Source: Woeseiaceae bacterium (GTDB taxonomy: Bacteria; Pseudomonadota; Gammaproteobacteria; Steroidobacterales; Woeseiaceae). Taken from it: a stretch of DNA of 64,000 nt. Shown here piece by piece: positions 29,811-38,846 of this stretch (position 1 is the stretch's first letter; the number at the start of each line of letters is the position of its first letter). The notes below the pieces were generated by a model. It did not search any database. It saw nothing but the letters and a program-made list of their open reading frames with translations, and had not been told where the DNA came from. The position numbers and the translations under genes are program-made. The DNA lies in contig JASJCH010000018.1 of the NCBI GenBank assembly GCA_030066075.1, positions 1-64,000 on the forward strand. Reading direction: 5' to 3'.

Positions 29811-30344
29811 ATGACTGAATTAGAACGTCTCGCCAACATGGCGGAGATCCTCGGCGCGCTGGTCGTGATCGGCGGTCTGGTCTTCGCGATGATCCAGATG
29901 CGCAGCCTGCGCCAGCAGCGTCGGGAGCTGGCAGCCATTGAGCTTTTCCGTTCTTTCGGCAACGCCAACTTTAATCGGGCCTACGAGACCATCCTCGCAC
30001 TGCCCGAGGGCCTGCCCCGCGCCGAGCTCGTCGCGCGCGAGCCCACGGCAAACAGCTGCGCTACCTTGATTTGTACGACCATGGAAAACGTCGGCGTGAT
30101 GACCTACCAGCGCATCGTGCCGTTCCAGGTGGTTCATAACCTCATGGGAACCAGCGCGGTCCTCCTGTGGCGGCGCCTGGACAAGTGGGTGGGCGAGCTG
30201 CGTGACGACCTTGGCAACCCGGAGGCATTCGAGTGGTTCCAGTGGCTGGCGGAGAAGCTGGACGAGCACAATGACCCGAGTTCGGGCCCGGCCTACGCGG
30301 CGCACAAGGACTGGGTACCCGCGAGTCTCAGCAGCGAAATCTAG
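29811..30344 (+). CDS. Hypothetical single-TM protein (DUF4760-like)
   Basis: N-terminal TM AEILGALVVIGGLVFAMIQMRSLRQQRRE; 177 aa. Confidence 0.75.
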   Translation: MTELERLANMAEILGALVVIGGLVFAMIQMRSLRQQRRELAAIELFRSFGNANFNRAYETILALPEGLPRAELVAREPTANSCATLICTTMENVGVMTYQRIVPFQVVHNLMGTSAVLLWRRLDKWVGELRDDLGNPEAFEWFQWLAEKLDEHNDPSSGPAYAAHKDWVPASLSSEI

Positions 30345-30389
30345 CCCGCCGCCGGGCAACGGCGGCTGAGAAACGAATTGTTACAAATG

Positions 30390-30449
30390 CCCGCGGCGCT
30401 CCGGCCGCTGCGGGCCCGCCCGTTACATCTCGATACACACAGGGCGGGC
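30390..30449. promoter_or_regulatory. GC-rich hairpins plus spaced GTTACA/GATACA repeat upstream of RND operon 2
   Basis: Hairpin 30390-30416; CCCGCCC (30416-30422)/GGGCGGG (30443-30449) flank GTTACAtctcGATACA (30423-30438). Confidence 0.45.
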
Positions 30450-30493
30450 GAAAGCGGTCACCATAAGCATTCGGCCAATACACCCCGGATGTC

Positions 30494-31657
30494 ATGACAA
30501 AACTCATAAAACGCTTTGCGGGCTCATTCCAGCTAATGTTCGTCTTGTTCGTCGTTGGCGGCGCCATCATGATGTCGGTGTCGCTCAAGCCCGAATCTTC
30601 GAACGGCTATGCCTCGCAAGCCCCCGACACGATCGGCGTTTCCGTCGTCGAGCCCATCGCCACGGCGTACGAACCCTTCGTAAGGCTTAACGGCGTCGTT
30701 GTGGCGCGCACCGTCACGGACGTGACGCCGCAGGTCGGCGGGCGCGTCATCGACGTTTCACCCGACTTCCGGCCCGGCGCCGCGTTTTCGAGGGGTGACG
30801 TCCTGTTTCGAATCGAGGCAGATGACTACGAACTGGCGGTAGAGCGCACGCTCGCCGATATCGAAGCCGCGCGCAGCGATCTCGCCCTGCTCGAGGCCCA
30901 GTCCGAGGCCGAGAAGCGGGTCTGGGACCAGCAGTTCGAAGACCGCCGGATACCCGACCTGGTTGCCAAGGTGCCGCAGATCGCCGCCGCCAAGGCGCGC
31001 ATTCACAGCGGCGAAGCCGCGCGCGACGCGGCGCAGCTCTCGCTGAAGAGAACCATCGTGCGGGCGCCCTTCGACGGCTACGTGCTGGATACCCGACTCG
31101 ACATCGGCCAGGTCGTGAACGCCGGGCAGGCCGTCGGCGCGATCTTTTCCGCCGACAGCCGCGAGATTACGGTTCCGGTATCGAGCGAGGAGCTCGCTCT
31201 GCTTGGCGATGCGGTCGGAAGGCAGGCCGAGGTATCACGCGCAGGTTCGGCAACCGCCCCGTTCGCGGCTCAGGTCGCACGCCAGGCGGCGCAGCTCGAC
31301 GAGAGCACGCGTCTCGGCACCCTGTTCCTGAAGGTCGAACAGGCTGACCAGCTGATGGTCGGCGAGTTCGTCGACGTCAGTATTCGCGGTGAAACCGCCC
31401 AGAACGTCGTTCGCGTTCCGGCTGCGTCGCTCACCTCGCGCGACCAGGTTTGGGTGGTCGATGACGGCGCCATTCGCGAACGCCAGGTCGACGTTGTCGG
31501 TAACGAGGACGGCCTCGCCGTCGTGCGCAATTTCGATATGGCGGAAGGCGTGGTCGTCGTTCCGCCGTCGAACGCCCGGGACGGCTTGCCAGTCCGGGTG
31601 CAGTCCGACAACCGTTTGGCGGGCGGCGCCGCCACGCTGGCGCACGGCGCCGAGTAA
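30494..31657 (+). CDS. RND efflux periplasmic adaptor subunit
   Basis: LNGVVVARTVTDVTPQVGGRVIDVSPDFRPGAAFSRGDVLFRIEADDYELAVERT; upstream of the RND permease. Confidence 0.92.
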   Translation: MTKLIKRFAGSFQLMFVLFVVGGAIMMSVSLKPESSNGYASQAPDTIGVSVVEPIATAYEPFVRLNGVVVARTVTDVTPQVGGRVIDVSPDFRPGAAFSRGDVLFRIEADDYELAVERTLADIEAARSDLALLEAQSEAEKRVWDQQFEDRRIPDLVAKVPQIAAAKARIHSGEAARDAAQLSLKRTIVRAPFDGYVLDTRLDIGQVVNAGQAVGAIFSADSREITVPVSSEELALLGDAVGRQAEVSRAGSATAPFAAQVARQAAQLDESTRLGTLFLKVEQADQLMVGEFVDVSIRGETAQNVVRVPAASLTSRDQVWVVDDGAIRERQVDVVGNEDGLAVVRNFDMAEGVVVVPPSNARDGLPVRVQSDNRLAGGAATLAHGAE

Positions 31658-31664
31658 TCGAACA

Positions 31665-34600
31665 ATGGAAGCTGCAGCCAATATCCGCCGCGGTTTGATC
31701 GGCTGGTTCATCGCAAATCCGGTTGCGGCAAACCTGCTGATGATCGTGCTGCTGGTCGGCGGTGCTTTGTCTGCGCTCAACCTGCGCTCGCAGGTCTTCC
31801 CGACCATATCGCCCGGAACGGTAGTCGTTACCGTGCCGTTCCCGGGAGCGACGCCGGCGGAAGTCGAGGAGGGCATCACGCGGCGTGTCGAAGAGGCCGT
31901 ACTGGGCATCGACGGCGTCAAACGCGTAACGTCCAATGCCTCGGAGAATGTCGGCATTGTCACGATCGAGACCAACGATTTCGCCGATCGCGACGTCGTC
32001 AAAGACGACGTCGAATCAGCGGTCGACCGGCTCAGTGACTTTCCACCAGAGAACGCCGAAAAGCCGATCGTCGTGGCGCCAAAGCCGACCGGTGGCGTCG
32101 TCACGCTGGCCATCGCCGGCGAAGTCGGCGAGGCGGCGCTGCGGCGCGCCGCTGAGGAAATCGAGCGCGACCTCTTGAGCCAGCGCGGCGTGTCGCTGGT
32201 GCAACTCGAGGGCGCGCGCGACTACGAGATTTCAATCGAGATCAGTGAGGCAACACTGCGGCGCTACGGACTCAGTTTCAACGAGGTGGCCAACGCGGTG
32301 CGGCGCTCCTCCCTGGACCTGGCGGGCGGTTCCATCGCTTCCGAATCGGGTGAAATTCTCCTGCGGACCAACCAGAAGCGCCAGGCCGGCGAAGACTTCG
32401 AGTCCATCGTGGTCCGGACCCAGGCCGACGGTTCGGTGATCACGCTGGCCGACGTCGCCACGGTGCGCGACGAATTCGTCCGCGAGCGGCTCAACAATCT
32501 CTACAACGGAAGACCGGCCGTGTTCGTGCGGGTGTCCCGCGCGGAGGCCGAGGACGTCCTGGCGGTGAAGGAATCTGTCGACAGCTTCCTGGCAGGCTAT
32601 ACCCCGCCGCCCGGGATCGAAGTCGTCGAACTCCGGGACGAGACGCAGCTGCTGCGCGAGCGTGTCAACCTGCTGCTGCGCAACGGCGCGTTCGGTTTTG
32701 CGCTCGTGTTCCTGTTCCTGGTGCTGATGCTCGACCTCAAACTGGCGGTCTGGGTCAGCATGGGCATTGCAACCGCCTTTGCCGGCGGATTCCTGTTGTT
32801 CGGAGCGCTCGGCGTCACGATCACCATGATTTCTCTGTTCGGACTGATCATCGTGCTCGGACTCGTCGTCGACGACGCCATTGTCATCGGTGAGAACATC
32901 GATGCCGAACGACAGCAGGGCTACTCGGGGCCCGTGGCGGCGGACCGCGGCGCGCATGGCGTGCTTGCGCCCGTGACCGTCGGCGTACTGACTACAGTGG
33001 CGGCTTTCGCACCGCTGCTCGTTACCGGTGGCACCTTCGGCGATATTACGCGCGCGATTCCCCTGGTTGTCATCAGCGTCCTGATCGTCTCGCTGCTCGA
33101 GGCGTTCTGCATTCTGCCGTCTCACCTGAGTCACGGCGGATCGTGGTCGCGGGGCGTCATCAAGAAGGTCCAGGGTCGCATTGCCACGGGCATCGCCTTT
33201 ATCCGTGACAGGGCCGTGCAACCTGGCGTCGCGTTTGCGGCGCGCTGGCGTTACGCGACAGTCGGTCTGGCGATGGCATTCTTTATCCTCTGCATGAGCC
33301 TGTTGTCCAACGGGCACGTACGCTTCATCTTCTTCCCGCAGATCGAAGGCAACAACATCTCGGCGACGCTGACGATGCCGGAGGGCACGCCCTTCGAGCG
33401 CACGGACGCCGCGATTCGCGCCATGACCGCGGCCGCTTACCAGGTCGCCGAAGAAGCCGGCGCAGAGACGGGCGAGTCGCTGTTTGTATCCGTCACGTCG
33501 ACGAGCGGCGGTCGCACGGCCAATAACAACGGGCCGGGTGGACAGAGCAGTTTCTCCTCGTCCGAGAATATCGGCCAGATACAGATCGAACTCGTGCCCT
33601 ACGGCGAGCGGCAGACGCCCGCTGCAGAGATCGAGCGCCGCTGGCGCATGGCCGTTGGCCAGGTCGAAGGCGCGGAGCGCGTCAGTTTCAACTCCGGCTT
33701 CGAGGGTTTCGGTTCGGACATCGAATTCGAGCTGGCCCACCAGGAGGAAGAGACGCTGATCGCCGCCGCAGACGCCATGAAAGCGCGGATTGCCGATATC
33801 GAAGGGGTCACCCAGATAGAAGACAGCTTCGACCTGGGCAAGCGGCAGCTCGTGTTTGAGCTGACGTCAGCCGGGCAGGCGGCTGGTCTGCGGCCGGCCG
33901 ATGTAGCAGTGCAGGTACGCCAGGCGTTCTTCGGCGAGGAAGTGCAACGGATCCAGCGCGGTCGTGAAGAGGTCCGGGTTTACGTGCGTTACCCGGAGGC
34001 CAGCCGCGCGAGCCTGGCGGCCCTCGACAGTTTCCGCGTGCAGTTGCCGAATGGTGATCGCGCGCCGCTGTTCACCGTAGCTCGCGTCGAGGAAAGCCGC
34101 GCTTATTCCTCCATCCGGCGCATCGACGGCCGCCGCGTCGTCACGGTGAGCGCCGACGTCGACCAGTCGCTGTCCACCCCGAACATCGCGAACGAGGCCA
34201 TACTCAGTAGCGTCATGCCGGAGCTCGAGGCCGGCTACCCGGGACTGCGCTGGGTGCGAGCAGGCGCTACTCGGGAGCAGAATGAAGACCTGGCGGCTAT
34301 CGGTAGTGCTTTCATCGTCGTGCTGTTGATTATTTTCGCAATGATCGCAACGCAGCTGCGGTCGTACCTGCAACCGCTCGCGATCCTCGTATCCATTCCG
34401 CTGGGTGTCGCCGGCGCCATCCTGGGTCACCTGGTTCTCGGGTTCTCGCTGTCCTTCATCTCCATCTTCGGTATCGTTGCGCTGGCCGGTGTGGCCGTTA
34501 ATGCGTCCGTGGTGCTTGTCGATCTCTACAACAAGCATCGGGCTGATGGAAAGACCCCGGTCGATGCGGCGGCGGCCGCCGCAGCGCGGCGTTTCCGTCC

Positions 34601-34841
34601 CGTGATGCTGACGACCCTGACGACCGCGCTCGGCCTGGCGCCGCTGCTGTTCGAGACCAGCCCGCAGGCCCAGTTCCTGATCCCGATGGCTGTCAGCCTC
34701 GGCTTCGGCATCGTCATCTCGGGATTCATGGTGCTGTTCGTGACGCCGTCGGTGGCCGTCATCACCGAGGACCTGCGCCGGCTCGTGGGCGCGAAACGCA
34801 GGGAGTCCGACGCGGCACCCGAGCCGTCTTCGCTGACCTGA
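31665..34841 (+). CDS. RND efflux permease (AcrB/HAE family)
   Basis: Start refined to ATG 31665 (MEAAANIRRGLIGWFIANPVAANLLMIVLLVGGALSALNLRSQVFP); GLVVDDAIVIGENI. Confidence 0.95.
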   Translation: MEAAANIRRGLIGWFIANPVAANLLMIVLLVGGALSALNLRSQVFPTISPGTVVVTVPFPGATPAEVEEGITRRVEEAVLGIDGVKRVTSNASENVGIVTIETNDFADRDVVKDDVESAVDRLSDFPPENAEKPIVVAPKPTGGVVTLAIAGEVGEAALRRAAEEIERDLLSQRGVSLVQLEGARDYEISIEISEATLRRYGLSFNEVANAVRRSSLDLAGGSIASESGEILLRTNQKRQAGEDFESIVVRTQADGSVITLADVATVRDEFVRERLNNLYNGRPAVFVRVSRAEAEDVLAVKESVDSFLAGYTPPPGIEVVELRDETQLLRERVNLLLRNGAFGFALVFLFLVLMLDLKLAVWVSMGIATAFAGGFLLFGALGVTITMISLFGLIIVLGLVVDDAIVIGENIDAERQQGYSGPVAADRGAHGVLAPVTVGVLTTVAAFAPLLVTGGTFGDITRAIPLVVISVLIVSLLEAFCILPSHLSHGGSWSRGVIKKVQGRIATGIAFIRDRAVQPGVAFAARWRYATVGLAMAFFILCMSLLSNGHVRFIFFPQIEGNNISATLTMPEGTPFERTDAAIRAMTAAAYQVAEEAGAETGESLFVSVTSTSGGRTANNNGPGGQSSFSSSENIGQIQIELVPYGERQTPAAEIERRWRMAVGQVEGAERVSFNSGFEGFGSDIEFELAHQEEETLIAAADAMKARIADIEGVTQIEDSFDLGKRQLVFELTSAGQAAGLRPADVAVQVRQAFFGEEVQRIQRGREEVRVYVRYPEASRASLAALDSFRVQLPNGDRAPLFTVARVEESRAYSSIRRIDGRRVVTVSADVDQSLSTPNIANEAILSSVMPELEAGYPGLRWVRAGATREQNEDLAAIGSAFIVVLLIIFAMIATQLRSYLQPLAILVSIPLGVAGAILGHLVLGFSLSFISIFGIVALAGVAVNASVVLVDLYNKHRADGKTPVDAAAAAAARRFRPVMLTTLTTALGLAPLLFETSPQAQFLIPMAVSLGFGIVISGFMVLFVTPSVAVITEDLRRLVGAKRRESDAAPEPSSLT

Positions 34842-34888
34842 CTCAGGGCATCGGTGATACGCTGCACCCAAACTGAAGAGGTGCCACC

Positions 34889-35632
34889 ATGGAACTGCGT
34901 TTTTCCACCTGGCAGGAGGTCGATACCTACCTGCAAGACTCCAGGACAATCATCCTGCCGATAGGCTCGACGGAGCAGCACGGTCCCAACGGGCTGATTG
35001 GCACCGACGCGCTCTGTCCCGAGTCGCTGGCGATTGCGCTGGGCGAAAACACCGGCGCCCTGATCGCGCCCACGATCGCCGTGGGCATGGCCCAGCACCA
35101 CCTCGGGTTCGCCGGGTCTATCACGCTGCGGCCGACGACGCTGATTGCCGTGATCCGGGACACCGTCAACTCACTGGTCCGGCACGGCTTCGAGCGTTTC
35201 TATTTCCTGAACGGCCACGGCGGTAACGTGGCGACGGTGAACGCGGCCTTTGCCGAGATCTACGCCCAGTCCAGCCTGGGCCAGTCGGCGGCGGATCAGT
35301 CGGGCGTGCGCTGCAAGTTGGTTAACTGGTGGGAGGCCGAGGGCGTTATGGCCCTCAGCAAGGACTTGTTTGGCGAAGCGGACGGCAGCCATGCAACCTG
35401 CGGCGAAGTGTCACTGACGCAATTTGTCTACCCGCACAGCATCAAGTCCGCCGAGATGGACCCGCCGATCGCACCGACAGGCCCCATTTACGATGCCGCC
35501 GACTATCGCCGCCGTTTCCCCGACGGCCGCATCGGCTCAAACCCGTCCCTCGCCAATCCCGAGGCGGGTGAGAAACTGTTCAAGCAAGCGCTCGAGGGAC
35601 TCGAGAAAGACTATCGCAAATTTGCGGCCTAG
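34889..35632 (+). CDS. Creatininase family protein (creatinine amidohydrolase-like)
   Basis: IILPIGSTEQHGPNGLIGTDA, FERFYFLNGHGGN, DGSHATCGEVSLT. Confidence 0.92.
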   Translation: MELRFSTWQEVDTYLQDSRTIILPIGSTEQHGPNGLIGTDALCPESLAIALGENTGALIAPTIAVGMAQHHLGFAGSITLRPTTLIAVIRDTVNSLVRHGFERFYFLNGHGGNVATVNAAFAEIYAQSSLGQSAADQSGVRCKLVNWWEAEGVMALSKDLFGEADGSHATCGEVSLTQFVYPHSIKSAEMDPPIAPTGPIYDAADYRRRFPDGRIGSNPSLANPEAGEKLFKQALEGLEKDYRKFAA

Positions 35633-35931
35633 AATTTCTCCGGCCGCATGATGCCGACGTCGGAGATAAACAGCACCATCGCGTAGTCGCGGTAGTAGTG
35701 CTCCTGCAGGTAGTCGGCGATTTTCTCGGCCATCAGCGCGTCGCAAATCACTTCGACGCGAATATTGCTGCTGGTCGACCAGCCAGCGTCGCGAACGCCG
35801 CGGCTGCCGCGGCCGCGCGCGTTGACGATCGTGTAACCGCTCGCGCCCAAACGATCCAGCGCTTCGGTCAGCTCGTTCTCGAGCGCGGCCTCGGTGACGA
35901 CGGTCAGCAGTTTGAAGTTGCGGTCGATCAT
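35629..35931 (-). CDS. PII-like signalling protein (SbtB/DUF190-like)
   Basis: Start refined to 35931; about 100 aa MIDRNFKLLTVVTEAALENELTEALDRLGASGYTIVNARGRGSRGVRDAGW...IRVEVICDALMAEKIADYLQEHYYRDYAMVLFISDVGIMRPEKF; immediately downstream of sbtA. Confidence 0.8.
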   Translation of the reverse strand: MIDRNFKLLTVVTEAALENELTEALDRLGASGYTIVNARGRGSRGVRDAGWSTSSNIRVEVICDALMAEKIADYLQEHYYRDYAMVLFISDVGIMRPEKF

Positions 35932-35944
35932 GGCGTCCGGGCGA

Positions 35945-36883
35945 TCAGGCTCCGTGAAGGCGCTTGGCAATCTCGAGGTAGATCGGGATGCCGACAAAGA
36001 TGTTGAACGGGAATGTTACGCCGAGTGACGCTGTCAGCGATAGGGCGGGATTGGCCTCGGGCACGGCGATGCGCATTGCCGCCGGCGCGGCGATGTAGGA
36101 ACAGCTACCGGCGAGCGTCGCCAGCAGGGCCGTGCCGCCGACCGACAGGTCCAGCGACCAGCCGAGCAGCGCGCCGCAAATGGCGAGAGGGATCGGCGCG
36201 ATCACGCCGAAGGCCACCAGGAATATGCCGCGCTGCAGGATTTCGCGCGCCTGGCTGGCGGCGATCAATCCCATTTCGAGCAGGAACAGCGCCAGTACGC
36301 CCTTGAATGAATCGATGAACAGCGGCTCGAGCGGCTTGATGCCCTCGGGCCCGATGGCCCAGCCGATCAGTAACCCGCCCACCAGCAGCACGATGCTCTT
36401 GCCGAAGAAGATCTCGTGCAGCAGCTTGCCCCAGCGGGTGCCGCTGTGGATGCCGCGCGCCAGCAGGATGCCGACAACGATAGCCGGTACCTCGAGCAGC
36501 ACGAGGAACAGCGCCAGGTGCGGCTCGAAGGCAATGCCGGCGCTCGCCAGGAAGGCCACGGCTACGGCGTAGGTGCCGACGCTGACCGAGCCGTAATGAC
36601 CCGCGATCGATGCGGCATCAGGCCGACCCAGCCGCCCGATATACAGCAGGACCGGGTAGACGAACAGCGGCAGGATGAAGCCCATGGCCAGCACGGCGAC
36701 CATCTGCGGCAGCACCGAGCTCATCTGCTGCTGCGACAGCTCCATGCCGCCTTTGAGACCAATGGCCAGCAGCAGGAGGATGCTCAGGAGCTCGTAGATG
36801 GCCGGAGGCAGGCGCAGGTCGGAGCGCGCCAGGCCGGCGATCAGCCCGAGCAGGAAGAACAGGATGACGGGATCGATAGACAT
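35945..36883 (-). CDS. sbtA: Sodium-dependent bicarbonate transport family permease (SbtA-like)
   Basis: LRLPPAIYELLSILLLLAIGLKGGMEL, GHYGSVSVGTYAVAVAFL, LATLAGSCSYIAAPAAMRIAVPEANPALSLTASLGVTFPFNIFVGIPIY typical of SbtA. Confidence 0.9.
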   Translation of the reverse strand: MSIDPVILFFLLGLIAGLARSDLRLPPAIYELLSILLLLAIGLKGGMELSQQQMSSVLPQMVAVLAMGFILPLFVYPVLLYIGRLGRPDAASIAGHYGSVSVGTYAVAVAFLASAGIAFEPHLALFLVLLEVPAIVVGILLARGIHSGTRWGKLLHEIFFGKSIVLLVGGLLIGWAIGPEGIKPLEPLFIDSFKGVLALFLLEMGLIAASQAREILQRGIFLVAFGVIAPIPLAICGALLGWSLDLSVGGTALLATLAGSCSYIAAPAAMRIAVPEANPALSLTASLGVTFPFNIFVGIPIYLEIAKRLHGA

Positions 36884-36886
36884 GGG

Positions 36887-38587
36887 CTAGAAGTAATAGA
36901 CCAGGACGTAACCTGTGAGCAGCACGGCAATCCAGAGCGCGGTGCTGCCGATGGGCCAGGTGCGTGCGAACACACCCGGTTTTTCCTTGTTCGCGCCGGT
37001 CGACATGTGGCGTATCGCCAGCGACTGCAGCCGGGACAACAGTGACTGCGTGATCCCCGCTACACCGTTCCCGATCGCTGCTGTCGTTGCCGTCAGCGCG
37101 CGCCCGATCCGGTACAACAGCACGCGCCACAGCCAGTCGGTATCGAGGCTGATGGTCAACGTGCGCTTCATGAGCGGCAGTAGCAGGAAGAACGCCAGGC
37201 CCGAGAACAACAGCAGCTGCGTGTAGAACAGCACCTTGCCAGCCGTGTAGGCCTCGTACTCGACCGGGTAGGGCAGGTACTTGTAGAGCAGTTCGGGCGC
37301 GACACCGAGCAGGATGCAAAGCACCGAGAAGATCACCATCGCCACGCCCATGTTCCACGGCGCGTCTTTCGGGCGCAGCCCGGAGTCCTTCTGGAAGAAC
37401 ACGAACCACGGGAACTTGATGCCCGCGTGCAGGAATACGCCGGCCGAGGCGGCTGCCAGCATCATGTACACGAACGCGAGGCTCTCGTCGGCGGCGGCCT
37501 GCGAGATCATCGTCTTGGTCGTGAAGCCCGATGTCAGCGGGAAGCCCGAGATAGCCAGCGCGCCGATAATGCCGCAGATGGCGGTGAGCGGCATGGTGCG
37601 GAACAGGCCGCCGACCTCGGTGCACTTGTTCATCCCGGTGCGGTAGACGACCGCGCCCGCGCTCATGAACAGCAGCGCCTTGTAAATGATATGGGCGAAC
37701 GCGTGCGCCGCGGCGCCGTTGATCGCCATCTGCGTACCGATGCCGATGGCGCAGACCATGAAGCCGACCTGGTTGACGATGGAGTAGGCGAGGATGCGCC
37801 GTATGTCGTTTTCGAGCAGCGCGTAGATAATGCCGTACATCACCATGAACAGGCCGATACCGATCAGCACCGACTCGCCGGGGAACAACAGGATGAGCGC
37901 GAGCACGGCGGTCTTGGTCGTGAAGGCCGACAGGAACACGGAACCGGTCGGGCTAGACTCCGGGTAGGAGTCAGCGAGCCACGCCGAGACGGGCGGCGCT
38001 GCCGCATTGATCAGGATGCCGATCAGCATCATCCAGGTGTCGAAGTTATTGGCCAGCATCGGCTGCACGTCGATCGAGCCGGTGTGTACGACGACGCCCT
38101 CAATGCCGACCTTGAGGATGACGCCGCCGAGCAGGTGCATCACGGCATAGCGGATGCCGGCCGCACGCGCCGCGGGCGTGCCGCCGCACCAGACCACGAC
38201 CGTCGAGAACAGCGCCATAACCTCCCAGAACAGGAACAGGCTGATCAGGTCGCCGGCAAAGCTCACGCCCACGGCGCCTGCCGCATAGGCGTAGGCCGCC
38301 GCGAGTTCATACCATTTGGCCTGGCGGAAGGCGTAGAGCCCGCCAACCAGCGCCATGCCCGCAAAGATCGTGGCAAACAGGCGCCGTACCGGGCTGCCTT
38401 CGATCGGTTCGATTCGGTAGTCGAGGAACGGCAGCTCCAGCACCACGCCATCGGGCACCTGCCAGACCGCCCAGAGCGTGACCAGCGGCGTGAGGAACAG
38501 CACCGCCGTCCGCGCGTTGCCGCGCGTGACCCCGATCAGCAGGGCGCCGATCAGCAGGTATATCGCAGGAGGTATCAACTCAAACAT
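36887..38587 (-). CDS. Mrp-type Na+/H+ antiporter subunit D-like (NuoM/NuoN-like)
   Basis: 566 aa; multi-TM proton-translocating domain (LENDIRRILAYSIVNQVGFMV, HAFAHIIYKALLFMSAGAV). Confidence 0.9.
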   Translation of the reverse strand: MFELIPPAIYLLIGALLIGVTRGNARTAVLFLTPLVTLWAVWQVPDGVVLELPFLDYRIEPIEGSPVRRLFATIFAGMALVGGLYAFRQAKWYELAAAYAYAAGAVGVSFAGDLISLFLFWEVMALFSTVVVWCGGTPAARAAGIRYAVMHLLGGVILKVGIEGVVVHTGSIDVQPMLANNFDTWMMLIGILINAAAPPVSAWLADSYPESSPTGSVFLSAFTTKTAVLALILLFPGESVLIGIGLFMVMYGIIYALLENDIRRILAYSIVNQVGFMVCAIGIGTQMAINGAAAHAFAHIIYKALLFMSAGAVVYRTGMNKCTEVGGLFRTMPLTAICGIIGALAISGFPLTSGFTTKTMISQAAADESLAFVYMMLAAASAGVFLHAGIKFPWFVFFQKDSGLRPKDAPWNMGVAMVIFSVLCILLGVAPELLYKYLPYPVEYEAYTAGKVLFYTQLLLFSGLAFFLLLPLMKRTLTISLDTDWLWRVLLYRIGRALTATTAAIGNGVAGITQSLLSRLQSLAIRHMSTGANKEKPGVFARTWPIGSTALWIAVLLTGYVLVYYF

Positions 38588-38846
38588 CGTCGTCCCCCTC
38601 GGCGTAGTAGTCCTCGTCGCGTTTCAGGAAGAAACCGAGACCTTTGGCGACCAGCACCATCGCCAGGCAGGACAGGAAGCCGAACACGGCGCCGAATGCG
38701 AACCAGCCGTCCACGCCGAAGTAGCCTTTGACGCTGATAAAGACCTGCGCGAGCACGGTCAGCGCCAGCACGACCGCGAATACGCGCCAGAGCAGCTTGA
38801 TGGTCGTAGGCCTCGCCAGCCAGTGATCGTCAGCGTTCGGTTTCAT
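38580..38846 (-). CDS. Small two-TM protein in the Mrp operon
   Basis: Start refined to 38846 (MKPNADDHWLARPTTIKLLWRVFAVVLALTVLAQVFISVKGYFGVDGWFAFGAVFGFLSCLAMVL); overlaps both neighbours. Confidence 0.75.
   Translation of the reverse strand: MKPNADDHWLARPTTIKLLWRVFAVVLALTVLAQVFISVKGYFGVDGWFAFGAVFGFLSCLAMVLVAKGLGFFLKRDEDYYAEGDDDV

Noticed and set aside
31389-31664. N-terminal extension of the RND permease ORF
   Set aside because: Overlaps the upstream adaptor coding region; proper start is ATG 31665 with the typical HAE N-terminus.
32232-33740. 502-aa minus-strand ORF opposite the RND permease
   Set aside because: Shadow ORF; sense strand has a clear RND permease.
35945-36883. Autotrophic CO2-concentrating mechanism
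   Set aside because: SbtA/PII alone is insufficient; no RuBisCO, carboxysome or carbonic anhydrase gene is in the window.
37427-38731. 434-aa plus-strand ORF opposite the Mrp D-like gene
   Set aside because: Antisense shadow with low-complexity RDHQE composition and no recognisable domain.
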